DNA of 50,602 nucleotides from the NCBI GenBank assembly GCA_902799345.1, contig CADBZW010000020.1, forward strand, positions 1-50,602, written 5' to 3'. Source of the DNA: an uncultured Bacteroidia bacterium (GTDB lineage Bacteria; Bacteroidota; Bacteroidia; Bacteroidales; F082). Positions within the stretch are counted from its first letter, which is position 1; the number at the start of each line of letters is the position of its first letter. The notes below the pieces were generated by a model, which saw nothing but the letters and a program-made list of their open reading frames with translations, had not been told where the DNA came from and did no database searches. This document shows, in pieces, positions 41,102 to 49,119 of this stretch. The translations under genes and the position numbers were made by a program.

Positions 41102-42309
41102 TACAGCATCCCAAACATCCACAAGGGAATACGGTTCAGATGGCCTATTTCCACGTCGTCAATGGCGAGATAACTGTCTGGGATGTTGGCGATTTGCCTG
41201 AAATCCTTGCTGCTGCCGCCCACCTCGAACAAATATTTCCCATCCAACAGAAAATCGCCCTTTTCGGGCATGGTCAATTGCCCGATGGCCGACAATTGGT
41301 TGGCAAAGAAGGTCTCCCGACAAGTGCCAAGATTCACCGTGCTTGACAAGGCATACATCAAATTGCCGTCGCCGAGGAAGATTTTTCCGGGTTTCGCAAG
41401 GTGTTTGTAGTCTTTTTGCTCTTTTGTCAATAGCAACAGCAGTCCCGCCCTATCCAGCAAATACAGGATTTTAAGGCACTGCGAAGGCGTCACTTCCAAT
41501 TCTTGGCTCAATCTGCTGATATTGGGCTGCAAAGGCACATTGGGCGCAATCACCATCAGCAACTGCTTGGCTTTCTGCACTGTGGCGTATGTAATATCCT
41601 CCACTGCGGGCATGTCGCTTTCCACCACCACATTGACCACTTCTCGCAAACGTGAGTGATAGTCATCCATTGAGATGGATTCCTTGTAAAAAGGATAGCA
41701 ACCCATTTGCAAATAACGGTCGAAATGCTGCAACACACGGGTATGCGACACCACGTCCATCGCTATGGCAAAATGCGACCCAAGCAATTCCTCGACGCTC
41801 ACGGCAGGAAACGCGCCAACACCTTCTAACTCAAGGTATTCACGAAACGAAAGGTCGCGCAAGGTATAAAGCATCTGTCGCCGCGAAAGATCGACTTTGG
41901 AATGGTCTATCTCTAACATCGAAGAACCCGTATAGACAATATGCAACTGGGGATAGCTGTCATAGATGTTTTTGATGTAACGGCTCCAATCGTTGAGTTT
42001 GTGCACTTCGTCCAAAAACAGATGGGTGAATCCGTGCGTATAAAGGTATTCCACCAACTCCATCAGGTCGTGGGCGCGAAACCACAAATCGTCCAACGAA
42101 GCATAAAACACCTTCTGCGCATCGGGAAAGTTCTCTTTGATATGTTGCAGCAACAAAGTGCTTTTTCCCACGCCTCGTGCGCCCCTGATGCCAATCAACC
42201 TTGCCTTCCAGTTGATTTTATGGTGAAGATAACGCTTGAAGGTCAAGTCCACTGTCATCAGTTTGTTATTAAACTGATTCACAAGAGGTAAAATGTCTTG
42301 ATAATCCAT
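41098..42309 (-). CDS. AAA ATPase (AAA_14/DUF4143 type)
   Basis: 403 residues. Walker A GARGVGKSTLL (~45-54), Walker B-like LFLDEVHK (~95) and a sensor region VYTGSSMLEI are followed by a winged-helix-like segment (ISRLSQELEVTPSQCLKILYLLDRAGLL). The C-terminus is DUF4143-like (LYALSS-type region, FFANQL, then DFLLDGKYLFEVGGSSK, a PD-(D/E)xK-like pattern). Such proteins are numerous in Bacteroidales genomes, often in accessory positions, with no settled function. The gene sits between mutS and a second copy of the mutS 3' end and is preceded by four iterated palindromes. Confidence 0.85.
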   Translation of the reverse strand: MDYQDILPLVNQFNNKLMTVDLTFKRYLHHKINWKARLIGIRGARGVGKSTLLLQHIKENFPDAQKVFYASLDDLWFRAHDLMELVEYLYTHGFTHLFLDEVHKLNDWSRYIKNIYDSYPQLHIVYTGSSMLEIDHSKVDLSRRQMLYTLRDLSFREYLELEGVGAFPAVSVEELLGSHFAIAMDVVSHTRVLQHFDRYLQMGCYPFYKESISMDDYHSRLREVVNVVVESDMPAVEDITYATVQKAKQLLMVIAPNVPLQPNISRLSQELEVTPSQCLKILYLLDRAGLLLLLTKEQKDYKHLAKPGKIFLGDGNLMYALSSTVNLGTCRETFFANQLSAIGQLTMPEKGDFLLDGKYLFEVGGSSKDFRQIANIPDSYLAIDDVEIGHLNRIPLWMFGMLY

Positions 42310-42329
42310 AATCGTAATTTTTTATGCTG

Positions 42330-42337
42330 CAAAAATA
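42330..42337 (-). promoter_or_regulatory. -7 promoter element of the ATPase gene
   Basis: The complement reads TATTTTTG, 20 bases before the start codon. The nearest TTTG (complement of 42353-42356, inside iteron 1) is 15 bases further upstream, closer than normal, so the first iteron overlaps the -33 region. Confidence 0.55.
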
Positions 42338-42346
42338 AGCATTTTC

Positions 42347-42457
42347 TGCTTTCAAAAGCATAAAAAATGGAGATTTTCTGCTTTCAAAAGTATAAAAATC
42401 AGAATTTTTCTGCTTTCTAAAGCATAAAAAATTGAAAATATCGTGCTTTCGAGAATA
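42347..42457. repeat. Four palindromic iterons, 32-33 base period
   Basis: TGCTTTCAAAAGCA (42347), TGCTTTCAAAAGTA (42379), TGCTTTCTAAAGCA (42411) and the degenerate TGCTTTCGAGAATA (42444) are spaced 32, 32 and 33 bases apart, about three helical turns. Flanking TTTTC and TAAAAA blocks are also repeated. Located directly upstream of the ATPase promoter, they look like operators bound on one face of the DNA. Confidence 0.8.
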
Positions 42458-42513
42458 GAAAATATCATTTCTGGACGGCTCGTGCCTCGCAGTGAAGCAA
42501 AGTGGGGCAAAGA

Positions 42514-42540
42514 CAGTCCCGCGTCTCGCGTCCCGCGTCC
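42514..42540. repeat. Heptanucleotide repeats next to the mutS stop
   Basis: GTCCCGC, GTCTCGC, GTCCCGC and GTCC in succession, ending at the base before the mutS stop codon. Same unit family as in the acyltransferase gene. Confidence 0.7.
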
Positions 42541-45144
42541 TTAATGATTCAGCAGTTTTTTGATCTCATTCAGCTTCATCAAAGCCTCAACGGGTGTCAA
42601 AGTGTCGATGTTCGTGTTGAGAATGTCCTCCTTGATTTGCAAAAGCAGCGGGTCGTCCAACTGAATGAAACTCAACTGCATGGCATCGTCTTGCTTTTTT
42701 GCGGCGGCTTTTTCGACATCCTCGCTCGTGTGTGACTTTTCCAAAACACTAAGCAAAGCCGTGGCGCGCTCGATGACCTTGCGCGGCATGCCCGCCATCT
42801 CGGCCACATGGATACCGAAACTATGGGCACTACCGCCACGCTTCAACTTGCGTAAAAACACCACCTTGTTGCCGACTTCCTTCACCGAAACATGGTAGTT
42901 CTTGATGCGGGCGAAAGAGTCCTCCATCTCGTTCAGTTCGTGGTAGTGCGTGGCAAACATCACCTTGGCACGACTCACGGGGTGGTCGTGCAAAAACTCG
43001 GTGATGGCCCATGCGATGCTGATGCCGTCGTAAGTGCTGGTGCCGCGCCCGATTTCGTCCAAAAGCACAAGGCTCCGCGATGACACATTATTCAAAATGC
43101 TCGCCGTCTCGTTCATTTCCACCATAAAGGTCGATTCGCCTGAAGAGATGTTATCAGAGGCACCAACGCGGGTGAAAATCTTGTCAACTAAGCCAATACG
43201 CGCCGAAGCCGCAGGAACGAAACAGCCCATCTGCGCCATCAGCACAATCAATGCCGTTTGTCGCAACAAGGCCGACTTACCCGACATGTTGGGACCCGTG
43301 ATGATGATGATTTGCTGCTTGTCGCGGTCGAGGTAGACATCATTGGCGATGTAGCTCTCCCCTACTGGCATCATCTGCTCGATGACAGGGTGACGCCCTT
43401 CCTTGATGTCGAGGACAAACGAGTCGTCGATGACGGGCTGCACATAGTTGTTTTTCAACGAAATATCGGCAAAGCTCACCAAGCAGTCGATGCGGGCCAC
43501 AATGGAAGCATCCACCTGGATAGGTTCCACAAACTCCGTCACAGCCGTGACCAATTCGTTATACAACCTCTGCTCGATAATGCTGATTTTCTCCTCCGCG
43601 CCGAGAATCTTCTGCTCGTATTCCTTCAGTTCCTCGGTGATGTAACGTTCGGCGTTGGTGAGGGTCTGCTTGCGGATCCACTCGGCCGGCACCTTGTCCT
43701 TATGGGCGTTGGTCACTTCGAGATAATAGCCAAACACATTGTTATATCCCACCTTCAGCGAGCTGATGCCCGTGGCTTCCATCTCGCGACGTTGGATGCC
43801 CATGAGGTATTCCTTGCCCGAGCGCGACAGGTTGCGCAGGTCGTCCAACTCAGGGTCGACGCCATCGGCGATATAGTTGCCTTTGGAGAGCAAGGCCGGC
43901 GCATCGGGGTTCAAGTCCTTCTTGATGCGCTCACGGATGGAGGCACAAGGGTTGAATTGCTCAGCAAAACGCAGCAAAGCAGGATGTTGGCTCTCCTCAC
44001 AAGCCGTCTTCAAGACTTCGATTTGGTCCAAGGCGCGCCCCACCTGCAACAGTTCTCTCGGATTGACTCTCGACAATGAAACCTTGGAGATAAGTCGCTC
44101 CAAATCACCCACTTGACGAACGGCATCCTGGAACTTCTGAATCTGTTCGCGGTGTTCCACGAAATAGCGCACCACCTCATACCTCGCCTCGATTTGCTCT
44201 TTGTTCTTCAACGGCAGACTCAGCCAGCGGCGCATCAATCGACCACCCATCGGCGAGACCGTCTTGTCGATAACGTCAATCAAGGTTTTGGCATTGAGAT
44301 TGGATGTGTGCAACAGTTCCAAATTGCGAATCGTGAACTTATCCAGCCACACATACTGCCCTTGGTCGATGCGGGAGAGCGAGGTGATATGGTTTAGTTT
44401 ATCATGTTGTGTTTCAATCAGATAATGGATTGCCGCACCAGCCGCCACGATGCCTTTCGGGAAGTCGTCGACGCCAAAGCCTTTCAGCGACACCGTATGA
44501 AAATGTTTGTTGAGGATCTCGTTGGCATAATCGTCGGTGAAGACCCAGTCGTCGAACACGGTGAGGTAATACTTCGCGCTGAACAGGTCGATGAAGTCCT
44601 TGCGCTTGTTGCGTTGCACCAAAACCTCGGAGGGATTGAAGCTCTGCAACAGCTTGTCGATGTATTCGTTGGTGCCTTGGGTGAGGAGGAACTCGCCCGT
44701 CGAGACATCCAAAAAAGCCACACCTGATATCTCCTTTTCGAGATGCACCGAAGCCAGGAAATTGTTCTCTTTCTGTTCCAGCACATTGTCGTTATAGGTC
44801 ACACCTGGCGTCACCAGCTCCACGATGCCACGCTTCACCAGTTTCTTGGCCAGTTTCGGGTCTTCAAGCTGCTCACACACAGCCACTTTCAGTCCGGCAC
44901 GAACCAACTTGGGCAGATAGGTATCCAAGGCATGGTGCGGAAAGCCCGCCAATTCGATGTCGGCAGACGCGCCGTTGGAGCGTTTGGTGAGCACGATGCC
45001 CAGAATTTTGGAAGACTTCACTGCGTCTTCGCCGTAGGTCTCGTAGAAGTCGCCCACTCGGAAGAGCAACATGGCGTCGGGGTATTTCGCCTTAAAGGAA
45101 AAATACTGTTTCATCAACGGGGTTTCGGTCGCTTTGTCTGCCAT
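42541..45144 (-). CDS. mutS: DNA mismatch repair ATPase MutS
   Basis: 867 residues, full length. It recognises mismatches and starts repair with MutL. The mismatch-binding wedge Phe33-Tyr34-Glu35 ([11 protein letters not shown]), connector and lever domains, Walker [15 protein letters not shown] (~617), STFMVEM and Walker [17 protein letters not shown] are all present, and the C-terminus ends [10 protein letters not shown]. The last 19 codons have a second copy at 41042-41101. Start at 45144 ([14 protein letters not shown]) is standard for the family. Confidence 0.97.
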   Translation of the reverse strand: MADKATETPLMKQYFSFKAKYPDAMLLFRVGDFYETYGEDAVKSSKILGIVLTKRSNGASADIELAGFPHHALDTYLPKLVRAGLKVAVCEQLEDPKLAKKLVKRGIVELVTPGVTYNDNVLEQKENNFLASVHLEKEISGVAFLDVSTGEFLLTQGTNEYIDKLLQSFNPSEVLVQRNKRKDFIDLFSAKYYLTVFDDWVFTDDYANEILNKHFHTVSLKGFGVDDFPKGIVAAGAAIHYLIETQHDKLNHITSLSRIDQGQYVWLDKFTIRNLELLHTSNLNAKTLIDVIDKTVSPMGGRLMRRWLSLPLKNKEQIEARYEVVRYFVEHREQIQKFQDAVRQVGDLERLISKVSLSRVNPRELLQVGRALDQIEVLKTACEESQHPALLRFAEQFNPCASIRERIKKDLNPDAPALLSKGNYIADGVDPELDDLRNLSRSGKEYLMGIQRREMEATGISSLKVGYNNVFGYYLEVTNAHKDKVPAEWIRKQTLTNAERYITEELKEYEQKILGAEEKISIIEQRLYNELVTAVTEFVEPIQVDASIVARIDCLVSFADISLKNNYVQPVIDDSFVLDIKEGRHPVIEQMMPVGESYIANDVYLDRDKQQIIIITGPNMSGKSALLRQTALIVLMAQMGCFVPAASARIGLVDKIFTRVGASDNISSGESTFMVEMNETASILNNVSSRSLVLLDEIGRGTSTYDGISIAWAITEFLHDHPVSRAKVMFATHYHELNEMEDSFARIKNYHVSVKEVGNKVVFLRKLKRGGSAHSFGIHVAEMAGMPRKVIERATALLSVLEKSHTSEDVEKAAAKKQDDAMQLSFIQLDDPLLLQIKEDILNTNIDTLTPVEALMKLNEIKKLLNH

Positions 45145-45166
45145 AGGAAAATCGGAATTGAGGGGT

Positions 45167-45174
45167 CAAAATTA
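45167..45174 (-). promoter_or_regulatory. -7 promoter element of mutS
   Basis: The complement reads TAATTTTG, 22 bases before the mutS start; the -33 is weak. Confidence 0.45.
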
Positions 45175-45244
45175 CAAAAAATATCCGCATCAACGACAGA
45201 CCCAATCTCTTTTTTCGCTTATTTTGCCGCCCAAACGAGAAATC

Positions 45245-45778
45245 ATGCGCAAACTCAGTATGGACGAGCTGCACCGCCTAAGCAAGGAAGACTTTGAGCG
45301 GGCCGACAAGCTACCTGTCATTATAGTATTGGACAACATCCGTTCGTTGAGCAATGTGGGGGCCTTCTTTCGCACAGCCGACGCCTTCCGCATTGGGGAG
45401 TTGCTATTGTGCGGCATCACGGCCTGTCCGCCCCACCGTGAGATCCACAAGACCGCCTTGGGCGCCGACGAGACCGTGAAATGGCGTTATTTTGAAAGCA
45501 CCGAGGCGGCGTGCCAGGCCCTAAAAGCCGAAGGCTACAAGATTTTTGCCGTCGAGCAGGTGGAAGGCAGCGTGCCTTTACAAGAATTCAAATTCGAACT
45601 GAAGACTGCCTACATCTTGGGCAACGAGGTGGAAGGCGTCAGCGAGGAGGCTTTACCCTATTGCGACGGCGCCATTGAACTGCCACAGGAGGGCACAAAA
45701 CACTCCTTAAATGTGTCGGTTTGTGCCGGAATTGTCATGTGGAAGGCGTTTGAAATGCTGAATTTGGGAATAAAATAA
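45245..45778 (+). CDS. SpoU/TrmH-family RNA 2'-O-methyltransferase
   Basis: 177 residues, a single SPOUT domain. Motif 1 (LDNIRSLSNVGAFFRTADAF), motif 2 (ILGNEVEGVSEE) and motif 3 (IELPQEGTKHSLNVSVCAGIVMW) form the trefoil-knot SAM site. It lacks the N-terminal RNA-binding extension of rlmB, and the target RNA cannot be read from sequence. The ATG at 45245 (MRKLSMDELHRLSKED) is used; the longer frame overlaps mutS. Divergent from mutS. Confidence 0.92.
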   Translation: MRKLSMDELHRLSKEDFERADKLPVIIVLDNIRSLSNVGAFFRTADAFRIGELLLCGITACPPHREIHKTALGADETVKWRYFESTEAACQALKAEGYKIFAVEQVEGSVPLQEFKFELKTAYILGNEVEGVSEEALPYCDGAIELPQEGTKHSLNVSVCAGIVMWKAFEMLNLGIK

Positions 45779-45862
45779 GGGCGTTTTGATGGTTTTTTGG
45801 TCAAAAACAGCGAAAAATCGTATTTTTTTTCAACATTTTGTGTTGACAATTGAAATATTTCC

Positions 45863-45870
45863 TATTTTTG
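45863..45870 (+). promoter_or_regulatory. -7 promoter element of the OmpA-like gene
   Basis: TATTTTTG, 76 bases before the start. TTG at 45843 is 17 bases upstream, slightly short. The ~75-base leader is A/T-rich. Confidence 0.55.
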
Positions 45871-45946
45871 TCGCTAATTAGTAAAAGAATAAAGTTTAGA
45901 AAACAACAATAACTAATCAAATTTACAAACCTAACACAATTACATT

Positions 45947-47824
45947 ATGAAGAAACATTTGACTATCTCAAAGCTCATGATGCTTATCGTCATGGCTATC
46001 CTTCCCTTCAGCATGTATGCCCAAGAGGAAGGCAAAAAAGAAGGCAAAAAACAGTCCAAACCTACCGAAAGGTATTGGTACATCCAGGCTGACGGAGGTC
46101 TCTCCATCAACCACGGTGACCTGGCCAGCTATAACGGCGGCATTTGGGACGATTGGAAGCACTTCCAGACTTCTTCTTTCCAGAACTTCGGCAAGAGCTG
46201 GAACGCACACCTCGGTTTTGGTTACCAATTCAGCAAAGTCGTTGGTTTCAACATCAAGGGCGGTTACGGTCGCATCAACGGCCACAAGCATTTAGACAAG
46301 CAAGGTAACGTTCAGTACCTCTACCTGCTTGACCTCGATGGTAATGCTATTGGTACAAACCCGGACAATGTGTATGTTGGTTCCAAGCACGACCTTGCCC
46401 TCGACATGACCGACTATTTCGAAGGCAGCTTCAACTTCACCTTCAACCTCTTCAACATGTTCAAGTATAACCCGAGAAGGGTTTTCAACTTGATTCCCCA
46501 TGTTGGTATCGGTGGCCTTTACTACAAGGCTGGTCAGGTGGATAGAATGAACTACGATCCGAACAACTCGGATACCGAAGAAGTGTTGTACACTGTCGCC
46601 AACAAAAGAGACAAGCGTCAGCTCCACTTCAATGTTCCCGTTGGTATGGAATTGAACTTCAACATCACCCCCAAGTTCGACCTGTTCTTGGACTACACCT
46701 ACACCTTCACTGGCACCGACAATCTTGACCAAGTGTGCAAGTTCAATGAAAGCGGCCACGTCATCAACGACAAGGATATGTACAGCCAGTTCAACCTGGG
46801 TCTCCGCGTGAAGTTCAACGATCCTTGCGACATCGAGAAGATGGCCCGCGAATCGAAGAAGATCACCTACAAAGTGAATCCTGACCCGCTGGTCGAAGGC
46901 GAAGACGGCAAGGTTTGCTTCGATGTCATCGTCACCATCCCTGGTGAATACTTCGAAAAGAAGGCTGTCATGAACCTGAAGCCTTACCTCACCTACAACG
47001 GTGGCCAAATCGACCTCGATCCCATCACCTTCGTTGGTGAAAAGGTTAAGGGCGAAGGCGACTTCCGCGTCAACTACAAGGAAGGCGGCGAGTTCACCAA
47101 GCACTACTGCAAGGACTATGTGCCTGAGATGGAAAACAGCGAGCTGAAGGGCGACCCGATGTTCTATGTCTACGACGGCACCATCTATCCCACTCAAGAA
47201 GAAATCGTGAACAACACCTACTTCACCACGGGTGCTACCGAGAAGCTGGCTGACGGCGTCATCCCGATGAAGAAAGAAGAATGGGTTGACAAAGAAGTCA
47301 CCGAGACCGTCGAAGAGATGCAAGCTGTCAAGAAGCTCACCTACTTCTTCAACAAGGACAGGTCCAACATCGCTGACAGAAAGAAACTCAACAACGAAGC
47401 CGATGCCGCTTTCAAAGACCTTATGAACGCTGGCGTGACCGAGTTCGAAATCAGAGCTTGGGCATCACCTGAAGGTGAAGAAGGCCACAACAACGAGTTG
47501 TCCAACAACCGTAGCACCTCTGCTGAGAACCAACTGAAGAAGCTTGCCAAGAAGGCCGAAATCAACGTCACTGGTAAGGGCTTCGGCGAAGACCTGAACC
47601 TCTTCATCGAACTCGTCCAGAACTCCGACCTGAAGGACAAGGATGCCATCATCAACAACATCAACAATGCCAGCAATAAGCAGCAGGCCATCGAAGAAAT
47701 GTGCGACATCTATCCGCAACTCGAAAAGAACATTCTGCCTCAAATCCGCCGCGCTGAAGTCTACGTGAACGAACCCGTCCAAAAGACCATCACCAAGACC
47801 ATCAGAGTGAAGGTTGAGAAATAA
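45947..47824 (+). CDS. Outer-membrane barrel protein with OmpA-like domain
   Basis: 625 residues with a signal peptide ending SMYAQ. Residues ~40-290 form a beta-barrel pattern (YWYIQADGGLSINHGDLA..., WNAHLGFGYQFSKVVGFNIKGGYG, LFLDYTYTFTGTD). A ~120-residue beta domain follows (ITYKVNPDPLVEGEDGKVCFDVIVTIP). The C-terminal ~150 residues are an OmpA-like peptidoglycan-associating domain (LTYFFNKDRSNI...FEIRAWASPEGEEGHNNELSNNRS). Likely an abundant outer-membrane anchor. Codon use is strongly biased, suggesting high expression. Own promoter and strong terminator. Confidence 0.88.
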   Translation: MKKHLTISKLMMLIVMAILPFSMYAQEEGKKEGKKQSKPTERYWYIQADGGLSINHGDLASYNGGIWDDWKHFQTSSFQNFGKSWNAHLGFGYQFSKVVGFNIKGGYGRINGHKHLDKQGNVQYLYLLDLDGNAIGTNPDNVYVGSKHDLALDMTDYFEGSFNFTFNLFNMFKYNPRRVFNLIPHVGIGGLYYKAGQVDRMNYDPNNSDTEEVLYTVANKRDKRQLHFNVPVGMELNFNITPKFDLFLDYTYTFTGTDNLDQVCKFNESGHVINDKDMYSQFNLGLRVKFNDPCDIEKMARESKKITYKVNPDPLVEGEDGKVCFDVIVTIPGEYFEKKAVMNLKPYLTYNGGQIDLDPITFVGEKVKGEGDFRVNYKEGGEFTKHYCKDYVPEMENSELKGDPMFYVYDGTIYPTQEEIVNNTYFTTGATEKLADGVIPMKKEEWVDKEVTETVEEMQAVKKLTYFFNKDRSNIADRKKLNNEADAAFKDLMNAGVTEFEIRAWASPEGEEGHNNELSNNRSTSAENQLKKLAKKAEINVTGKGFGEDLNLFIELVQNSDLKDKDAIINNINNASNKQQAIEEMCDIYPQLEKNILPQIRRAEVYVNEPVQKTITKTIRVKVEK

Positions 47825-47841
47825 GAAACCTGCTCTTGAAA

Positions 47842-47876
47842 GAAAAAAGCCGCTCAGTGAGCGGCTTTTTTTTTGA
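47842..47876. terminator. Bidirectional intrinsic terminator
   Basis: AGCCGCTCA-G-TGAGCGGCT with A and T tracts on either side, between the OmpA-like gene and the convergent kinase gene. Confidence 0.88.
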
Positions 47877-47887
47877 CTTTCCCGAAA

Positions 47888-48535
47888 TCACAAATCCACC
47901 CGATGCAGCCCGATATTGTAAGGCTGGTCAATCACCTCGATGATGCGACGATAATCCTTTTCACTGGCCACGAAATCAAGATGGGTGGTGTCGAGTAACA
48001 AGATCCTCATATTGCCCTGCTGCTGGTTGAGGAAGTTCATATACCCCTGCTGTATGTCGGCAAGATAGTCATCGCTGATTTCCTGCTCATAGCTGCGCCC
48101 ACGCTTATGGATGTTGGCTTGCAAGCGATCAATGTCGGAATAGAGATACACCAACAGCTCAGGCTTGGGCATGTCGGAGAAAATGATGTTGAAGAAACGA
48201 GCGAACAACTGGTATTCGTCATCCTGCAGATTATTGCGGGAGAAAATCAGCGACTTGGCCACATAATAATCCGAGATAATGAAGTCGTGGAACAAGTCGA
48301 GCGCCCCCAACTTGTCCTTGAGCTGTTGGAAACGCAAGGCCAAGAAGGTCATCTCAAGCTGAAAAGAATACTTTTCGGGCTCCTTGTAGAACTTGGGGAG
48401 AAAAGGGTTTTTGTCGCCCTCAAACTCTTCCAACACCAATTTCCCGTTGAAGTCGTTGGCGATACGGGTGGCCAGGGTCGTCTTACCCGCCCCGATAGTT
48501 CCTTCTATAGCTATGTAATTGTACTGCATAATCAT
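47888..48535 (-). CDS. Deoxynucleoside kinase
   Basis: 215 residues. It phosphorylates deoxynucleosides (deoxyadenosine/deoxyguanosine type in Gram-positive relatives). P-loop IAIEGTIGAGKTTLA (~8-22), an acidic Glu pair in LVLEEFEGDKNPFL, HDFIISDYYVAKSLIF (the DRS-like region) and lid arginines in HKRGRSYE are present. The ATG at 48535 overlaps the folK stop by four bases (ATGA); the Met two codons later is the alternative. Co-transcribed with folK. Confidence 0.9.
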   Translation of the reverse strand: MIMQYNYIAIEGTIGAGKTTLATRIANDFNGKLVLEEFEGDKNPFLPKFYKEPEKYSFQLEMTFLALRFQQLKDKLGALDLFHDFIISDYYVAKSLIFSRNNLQDDEYQLFARFFNIIFSDMPKPELLVYLYSDIDRLQANIHKRGRSYEQEISDDYLADIQQGYMNFLNQQQGNMRILLLDTTHLDFVASEKDYRRIIEVIDQPYNIGLHRVDL

Positions 48536-49023
48536 TCTATTTTTCTGACAACCGAGACATCGGGGCAACGCCTCAACAGCTCGGTTTGGGTAAGGTTGAA
48601 CGCCGGATGCACGAACTGAGGCACCAACTCGCACAATGGCAACAAAGCAAAACGGCGCATGTGCAGTCGAGGATGCGGAACGGTGAGACAGTCGGTCAGC
48701 ACGATGCGGGAACCGTAATACAGGATATCCAAATCCGCTGTCCGAGAGCAATAGCCTTCCACTTCAGGATGGCGCACTCGCCCCAGCTCGGCCTCGATGT
48801 CGAGCAACTGTCGCATCATGGCTTCGGGTTCAAGCTCTGTCTCAACGATGACGAGCCGGTTCATGAACCACTCCTCAGCCTCGAAGCCCCACGGCTCCGA
48901 CTCGTATGCCGCCGAGACCGACACGACGTGGCCACACCTATTATTAATATATAGGCAGGCCTGGGCAAAGATTTGGTCTTTGTCGCCCATGTTCGATCCG
49001 AAAAGAATGTAGCATTTTTCCAT
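48532..49023 (-). CDS. folK: 2-amino-4-hydroxy-6-hydroxymethyldihydropteridine diphosphokinase
   Basis: 163 residues. It transfers pyrophosphate from ATP to the pterin in folate synthesis. N-terminal YILFGSNMGDK, SAAYESEPWGF, VRHPEVEGYCSRTADLDILYYG (Asp pair binding magnesium) and VPHPRLHMRRFALLPLCEL are the family blocks. The start at 49023 (MEKCYILFGSN) is preferred to the frame from 49065, which begins at the promoter. Overlaps the kinase gene by four bases. Confidence 0.95.
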   Translation of the reverse strand: MEKCYILFGSNMGDKDQIFAQACLYINNRCGHVVSVSAAYESEPWGFEAEEWFMNRLVIVETELEPEAMMRQLLDIEAELGRVRHPEVEGYCSRTADLDILYYGSRIVLTDCLTVPHPRLHMRRFALLPLCELVPQFVHPAFNLTQTELLRRCPDVSVVRKIE

Positions 49024-49062
49024 ACTTCGCAGTGTCTCAGCATACCTCGTTGAGATTTTCTG

Positions 49063-49070
49063 CAAAGGTA
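49063..49070 (-). promoter_or_regulatory. -7 promoter element of folK operon
   Basis: The complement reads TACCTTTG, 39 bases before the folK start. It lies back to back with the sppA -7 element 13 bases away. Confidence 0.5.
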
Positions 49071-49083
49071 AGTTTTTTTTATG

Positions 49084-49091
49084 TACTTTTG
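49084..49091 (+). promoter_or_regulatory. -7 promoter element of sppA
   Basis: TACTTTTG, 28 bases before the sppA start. The upstream sequence is T-rich without a clear -33. Confidence 0.5.
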
Positions 49092-49119
49092 CGGTCTAAT
49101 CTCACAAAAACAAAACATC

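Noticed and set aside
41083-41346. Small plus-strand ORF after the membrane-protein gene
   Set aside because: Antisense to the ATPase gene and the mutS fragment; no promoter or domain.
42541-42600. Full tandem duplication of mutS
   Set aside because: Similarity between the two loci stops after 60 bases on the mutS side; nothing else of mutS is present near 41100, so only the 3' end is duplicated.
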